Under the pieces are notes generated by a model. That model was given only the letters and a program-made list of their open reading frames with translations. It did not search any database and had not been told where the DNA came from. The position numbers were made by a program, and so were the translations under genes. From Streptomyces huiliensis (GTDB lineage Bacteria; Actinomycetota; Actinomycetes; Streptomycetales; Streptomycetaceae), in the NCBI RefSeq assembly GCF_020037025.1, contig NZ_JAIQLH010000114.1:1-40716 (forward strand): 40,716 nt of DNA, read 5' to 3'. How positions within the stretch are numbered: the stretch's first letter is position 1; every line of letters begins with the position of its first letter. This document shows, one piece after another, positions 37,482 to 40,716 of this stretch.

Positions 37482-38273
37482 ATGAGCGATGTGCTGGAAC
37501 TGGTGGACGTATCCGTGGTCCGCGAGGGCCGGGCTCTGGTGGACCAGGTCTCCTGGTCGGTTAAGGAGGGGGAGCGCTGGGTCATCCTCGGCCCCAACGG
37601 CGCGGGCAAGACGACCCTCCTCAATGTCGCCTCCAGCTACCTGTTCCCGACCAAGGGCACCGCCCGCATCCTCGGCGAGAAGCTCGGCGCCGTGGACGTC
37701 TTCGAGCTGCGCCCGCGCATCGGCATCGCCGGCAACGGCCTCGCCGACAAGCTGCCGCGCAGCCAGACCGTCCTGCAGACGGTGCTCACCGCCGCCTACG
37801 GCATGACGGCCACCTGGCACGAGGACTACGAGTCCGTGGACGAGCAGCGCGCCCGCGCCTTCCTCGACGTGCTCGGCATGACCGAGTACCTGGACCGCAA
37901 GTTCGGCACCCTCTCCGAGGGCGAGCGCAAGCGCACCCTGATCGCCCGCGCGATGATGATCGACCCCGAGCTGCTGATGCTCGACGAGCCCGCCGCGGGC
38001 CTCGACCTCGGCGGGCGCGAGGACCTGGTGCGCCGCCTCGGCCGGCTCGCCCGCGACCCGCTCGCGCCCTCCATGATCATGGTCACCCACCACGTCGAGG
38101 AGATCGCCCCCGGCTTCACCCACGTCCTGATGATCCGTCAGGGCAAGGTGCTCGCCGCCGGCCCCATCGAGCTCGAACTCACCTCCCGCAACCTCTCGAA
38201 GTGCTTCGGCCTCCCGCTGGTCGTCGAGAGCCGCGGCGACCGCTGGACCGCCCACGGCCTGCCGCTCTCCTGA
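37482..38273 (+). CDS. Orphan ABC transporter ATP-binding protein (YlmA/ModF-like)
   Basis: A 263-aa single nucleotide-binding domain. Walker A GPNGAGKTT (37-45), Q-loop region, signature LSEGERKR (a variant of LSGGQ) and Walker B LLMLDEPAAGLD are present, then MVTHHVEEI (switch His). ATG 37482 gives MSDVLELVDVSVV; an in-frame ATG at 37464 lacks a ribosome site. No permease or binding-protein gene is adjacent. Relatives such as YlmA of Bacillus are likewise alone, and the partner membrane protein is not identified. Two hairpins (38280-38322) follow as a terminator. Confidence 0.9.
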   Translation: MSDVLELVDVSVVREGRALVDQVSWSVKEGERWVILGPNGAGKTTLLNVASSYLFPTKGTARILGEKLGAVDVFELRPRIGIAGNGLADKLPRSQTVLQTVLTAAYGMTATWHEDYESVDEQRARAFLDVLGMTEYLDRKFGTLSEGERKRTLIARAMMIDPELLMLDEPAAGLDLGGREDLVRRLGRLARDPLAPSMIMVTHHVEEIAPGFTHVLMIRQGKVLAAGPIELELTSRNLSKCFGLPLVVESRGDRWTAHGLPLS

Positions 38274-38279
38274 ACCCCG

Positions 38280-38322
38280 CCGGCCGCCCGGCCGGAACGC
38301 CGGTCCCCCCTCCCGGGGGACC
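38280..38322 (+). terminator. Double hairpin terminator after the ABC gene
   Basis: CCGGCCG-CC-CGGCCGG (38280-38295) and GGTCCCCC-N5-GGGGGACC (38302-38322) follow the stop directly. No T-run. Confidence 0.55.
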
Positions 38323-38355
38323 GAGGAGCCCTGTCGGTGACCCCGTCCACGCGCC

Positions 38356-38361
38356 TACCAT
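38356..38361 (+). promoter_or_regulatory. -10 hexamer TACCAT for a leaderless nfeD transcript
   Basis: TACCAT ends 6 nt before GTG 38368 and no ribosome site is visible. A weak TGTCGG 18 bp upstream may be the -35. Confidence 0.45.
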
Positions 38362-38367
38362 GACCAT

Positions 38368-38790
38368 GTGAACACATGGGCGTGGTGGCTCGTGGCCGCC
38401 GTCGGTCTGGGCATCCCCCTGGTCGTCACCGCGATGCCGGAGTTCGGCATGCTGGCGATCGGGGCCGTCGCCGCTTCCGTCACCGACGCCCTCGGGGGCG
38501 GCACGGTGCTGCAGTTCGTCGTCTTCGCCATAGTCTCCGTCGCCCTGATCGCCGTGGTCCGGCCGATCGCCAACCGGCAGCGCGCCGGACGCCCCACCCT
38601 CGCCTCGGGCGTGGACGCCCTCAAGGGGCGCCAAGCCGTCGTCCTGGAACGGGTGGACGGCCAGGGCGGACGCATCAAGCTGGCGGGCGAGATCTGGTCG
38701 GCCCGCTCCCTGGACGGCGACCGGACCTTCGAAGTGGGGCAGCAGGTGGACGTCGTCGACATCGACGGCGCGACGGCGGTGGTGATGTGA
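38368..38790 (+). CDS. NfeD-like membrane protein
   Basis: A 140-aa NfeD family protein. Hydrophobic helices lie at about 4-22, 25-45 and 48-66, followed by a soluble OB-fold-like domain (about 78-138: LKGRQAVVLERVDGQGGRIKL, then VGQQVDVVDIDGATAVV). NfeD proteins are usually encoded beside an SPFH/stomatin protein and form its membrane partner. Here the SPFH gene is 226 bp downstream on the same strand. The start GTG 38368 is leaderless-like. It likely contributes to membrane microdomain organisation or membrane-protein quality control. Confidence 0.9.
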   Translation: MNTWAWWLVAAVGLGIPLVVTAMPEFGMLAIGAVAASVTDALGGGTVLQFVVFAIVSVALIAVVRPIANRQRAGRPTLASGVDALKGRQAVVLERVDGQGGRIKLAGEIWSARSLDGDRTFEVGQQVDVVDIDGATAVVM

Positions 38791-39016
38791 GACGGCCGAC
38801 CGGCGAGTCCGCGGAGCGCGCCCCCAGGGCAACGGCCGTACGGGCGGGGGCCGTACGGCGGGCGGCGGCCGTCCGCGGTGGAGGGGGAGCGGTGATGTGA
38901 CGGATCCCGGCCCGGCGCCTGCACGGCACCGCCGGTTCTGACAGACTCCCTCAACACCCGGATCCCGTCCGAGCGACGGCCGGCCGACCCACGAGAAAGG
39001 CACGAGGAGCCACGAC

Positions 39017-39961
39017 ATGGCGATCATCATCGTCCTGATCATCCTGGTGGTGCTCGTCTTCATCGCCCTCATGAAGACGGTGCAGGTCATCCCACAGGCC
39101 AGCGCCGCCATCGTCGAGCGCTTCGGCCGCTACACCCGCACGCTCAACGCCGGCCTCAACATCGTCGTCCCGTTCATCGACTCGATCCGCAACCGCATCG
39201 ACCTCCGCGAACAGGTCGTCCCCTTCCCGCCGCAGCCCGTCATCACCCAGGACAACCTCGTCGTCAACATCGACACCGTCATCTACTACCAGGTGACCGA
39301 CGCGCGCGCCGCGACCTACGAGGTGTCCAGCTTCATCCAGGCCATCGAGCAGCTCACCGTCACCACCCTCCGCAACATCATCGGCGGCATGGACCTGGAA
39401 CGGACCCTCACCTCCCGCGAGGAGATCAACGCGGCGCTGCGCGGCGTCCTCGACGAGGCGACCGGCAAGTGGGGCATCCGCGTCAACCGCGTCGAGCTCA
39501 AGGCCATCGAACCGCCCACCTCCATCCAGGACTCGATGGAGAAGCAGATGCGCGCCGACCGGGACAAGCGCGCCGCCATCCTCACCGCCGAGGGCATCCG
39601 CCAGTCCCAGATCCTCACCGCCGAGGGCGAGAAGCAGTCCGCGATCCTCCGCGCCGAGGGCGAGGCCAAGGCCGCCGCGCTCCGCGCCGAGGGCGAGGCC
39701 CAGGCGATCCGCACGGTCTTCGAGTCCATCCACGCCGGCGACCCCGACGAGAAGCTGCTCTCCTACCAGTACCTCCAGATGCTCCCGAAGATCGCCGAAG
39801 GCGACGCCAACAAGCTCTGGATCGTGCCCAGCGAGATCGGCGACGCCCTCAAGGGCCTCAGCGGAGCCGTCGGCAACTTCGGCCCCATGGGCGGCGGCGG
39901 TGGCGGCAAGTCCGCCGGCACCAAGGAGAGCCCGCGCCGCGAACGGCCGCCGATCGACTGA
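39017..39961 (+). CDS. SPFH domain (stomatin/prohibitin/Band 7) protein
   Basis: A 314-aa protein. The N-terminal membrane anchor spans about 2-20 (IIIVLIILVVLVFIALM) and the Band 7 domain about 25-175 (QASAAIVERFGRY, VVPFIDSIRNRIDLREQVV, TVTTLRNIIGGMDLERTL). A coiled region follows at about 180-232, in which an 11-residue unit (ILTAEGxxQSx, then LRAEGEAxA) is repeated about four times, as expected for hendecad coiled coils. The tail is Gly-rich (GGGGGG) then basic. ATG 39017 follows GAGGAG. SPFH proteins scaffold membrane microdomains and recruit FtsH-type proteases. It pairs with NfeD upstream. Confidence 0.95.
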   Translation: MAIIIVLIILVVLVFIALMKTVQVIPQASAAIVERFGRYTRTLNAGLNIVVPFIDSIRNRIDLREQVVPFPPQPVITQDNLVVNIDTVIYYQVTDARAATYEVSSFIQAIEQLTVTTLRNIIGGMDLERTLTSREEINAALRGVLDEATGKWGIRVNRVELKAIEPPTSIQDSMEKQMRADRDKRAAILTAEGIRQSQILTAEGEKQSAILRAEGEAKAAALRAEGEAQAIRTVFESIHAGDPDEKLLSYQYLQMLPKIAEGDANKLWIVPSEIGDALKGLSGAVGNFGPMGGGGGGKSAGTKESPRRERPPID

Positions 39962-40010
39962 CGGACGGGACCGCGAGGCCCCAACTCCTCCGCACTGTGA
40001 TCGATTTACC

Positions 40011-40022
40011 GACCGGCCGGTC
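40011..40022. promoter_or_regulatory. Palindrome GACCGGCCGGTC upstream of the TauE/SafE gene
   Basis: A perfect 12-bp palindrome within TTACCGACCGGCCGGTCTGG, 72 bp upstream of the start. It resembles TetR-family operators, but no TetR gene is in the window. Confidence 0.35.
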
Positions 40023-40093
40023 TGGTGCATGATCGGTACGGCCCCCCGACCCCTCACGGCGGGGAGGCGTCTACCGATCCTAAGGAGATGGCC

Positions 40094-40716
40094 TTGTCCA
40101 TCTGGGAAGCACTCGCGGTCCTCGCGGCCGGCATAGGAGCCGGCACCATCAACGTCATCGTCGGCTCCGGAACCCTCTTCACCTTCCCGGTGCTCCTCGC
40201 CACCGGACTGCCGCCGGTCACCGCCAACGTCTCCAACACCCTCGGCCTCGTCACCGGCAACATCAGCGGCGCCGTCGGCTACCGCCGCGAACTCCGCGAC
40301 CAGCGCGGCCGGATCGCCCGCTTCGGCCTCGTCGCCCTCGCCGGCGGCCTCACCGGCGCGGCCCTGCTCCTCACCCTGCCGTCGAAGGCCTTCGACGCGA
40401 TCGTCCCCGCCCTCATCGCCGTCGCGCTGGTCCTCGTCGTCCTCCAGCCCCGCCTCGCCCGCGCCCTCGCCCGCCGCCGCGAACGCACCGGCACCCGGCC
40501 GCACGCCGACGGCGGCGTCGCCCTCCTCCTCGGCCTGCTCCTCGCCAGCGCCTACGGCGGCTACTTCGGCGCGGCCCAGGGCGTCCTGTACCTCTCCCTG
40601 ATGGGCCTGCTCCTCGACGACGACCTGCAGCGCGTCAACGCCCTCAAGAACGTCCTCGGCGTCGTCGTCAACGGCGTCGCCGCCCTCTTCTTCCTCTTCG
40701 TCGCCGACATCGACTG
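40094..40716 (+). CDS. TauE/SafE family sulfite or anion exporter, 3' end cut off by the window
   Basis: The frame runs open for 207 codons to the window end. It has several hydrophobic helices with the family's first motif AGTINVIVGSGTLFTFPVLL (about 15-35) and SAYGGYFGAAQGVLYL (about 150-166), the repeated GG-rich element of TauE/SafE permeases. These carry sulfite, sulfoacetate or related anions; the substrate here is unknown. Start choice: the Shine-Dalgarno AAGGAG occupies 40082-40087. ATG 40088 abuts it with no spacer, whereas TTG 40094 has an ideal 6-nt spacer, so TTG is preferred. The C-terminal helices are missing. Confidence 0.9.
   Translation, partial: MSIWEALAVLAAGIGAGTINVIVGSGTLFTFPVLLATGLPPVTANVSNTLGLVTGNISGAVGYRRELRDQRGRIARFGLVALAGGLTGAALLLTLPSKAFDAIVPALIAVALVLVVLQPRLARALARRRERTGTRPHADGGVALLLGLLLASAYGGYFGAAQGVLYLSLMGLLLDDDLQRVNALKNVLGVVVNGVAALFFLFVADID

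Overview
This window looks like chromosomal core DNA of a Streptomyces species. It is very GC-rich with strong G/C bias at third codon positions. It uses GTG and TTG starts freely, and I found no in-frame TTA codon in the called genes. It carries genus-typical families: chaplins, a streptophobe-family membrane protein, paired Asp23 proteins with AmaP, an SGM_5486-type micropeptide and an FHA-ABC exporter. From memory only, the order tyrS - tldE/tldD - fabG - fabI - serB - FHA/ABC - SLT - nitroreductase - two-component pair - chaplin - ABC - NfeD - SPFH parallels the SCO1796-SCO1825 part of the S. coelicolor chromosome. No tRNA, rRNA, CRISPR array, prophage, transposase or antibiotic cluster was seen.

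Layout. 1-3338: an envelope-stress locus, with a truncated divergent Asp23-like gene and then asp23, a DUF2273 peptide, a second asp23, a DUF6286 gene and amaP. 3339-3847: non-coding. 3848-6546 (minus): a degenerate SDR, SURF1 and a DEDDh exonuclease/BRCT protein. 6732-8353 (plus): sterol-desaturase and lysoplasmalogenase genes, convergent with a secreted subtilase (8314-9840). 9841-10439: mostly regulatory DNA plus a possible small gene. 10440-12463: DUF485 and ActP-type acetate symporter, with a Crp-like site upstream. 12619-13884: moaA and a small Cys/His protein. 14128-15006: divergent DUF3099 and GlsB membrane proteins, the latter ending exactly at a 168-bp palindromic, MITE-like element (15003-15170). 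15252-19893 (minus): tyrS, tldE, tldD. 20096-21576: fabG-fabI (FAS-II reductases), closed by a strong terminator. 21846-22849: a secreted Cys protein convergent with a GntR regulator. The regulator is divergent from a CynX-type MFS transporter (22887-24245), which is followed by a 38-aa micropeptide. 24625-25447: a small exported protein and a SixA-like phosphatase. 25541-28734 (minus): serB and a streptophobe protein. 28963-31656: FHA-ABC exporter. 31832-33650 (minus): a secreted lytic transglycosylase and a nitroreductase. 33760-35593: GAF histidine kinase and LuxR-type regulator. 35794-36488: two short chaplins. 36558-37373 (minus): unknown. 37482-40716: orphan ABC ATPase, NfeD, SPFH, and a TauE/SafE permease cut by the window end.

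How it fits together. Most genes are housekeeping or envelope related: membrane-associated Asp23 arrays, NfeD/SPFH membrane organisation, a lytic transglycosylase, chaplin surface coat, fatty-acid reductases, and respiratory-chain assembly (SURF1). The best candidates for follow-up are the palindromic element abutting glsB, the multi-paralogue Asp23 locus, the twin cysteine-bearing chaplins beside a redox-sensor-like kinase, and a run of genes that appear to be transcribed without a leader. I do not see a clearly new multi-gene system such as defence, secretion or a RiPP cluster.
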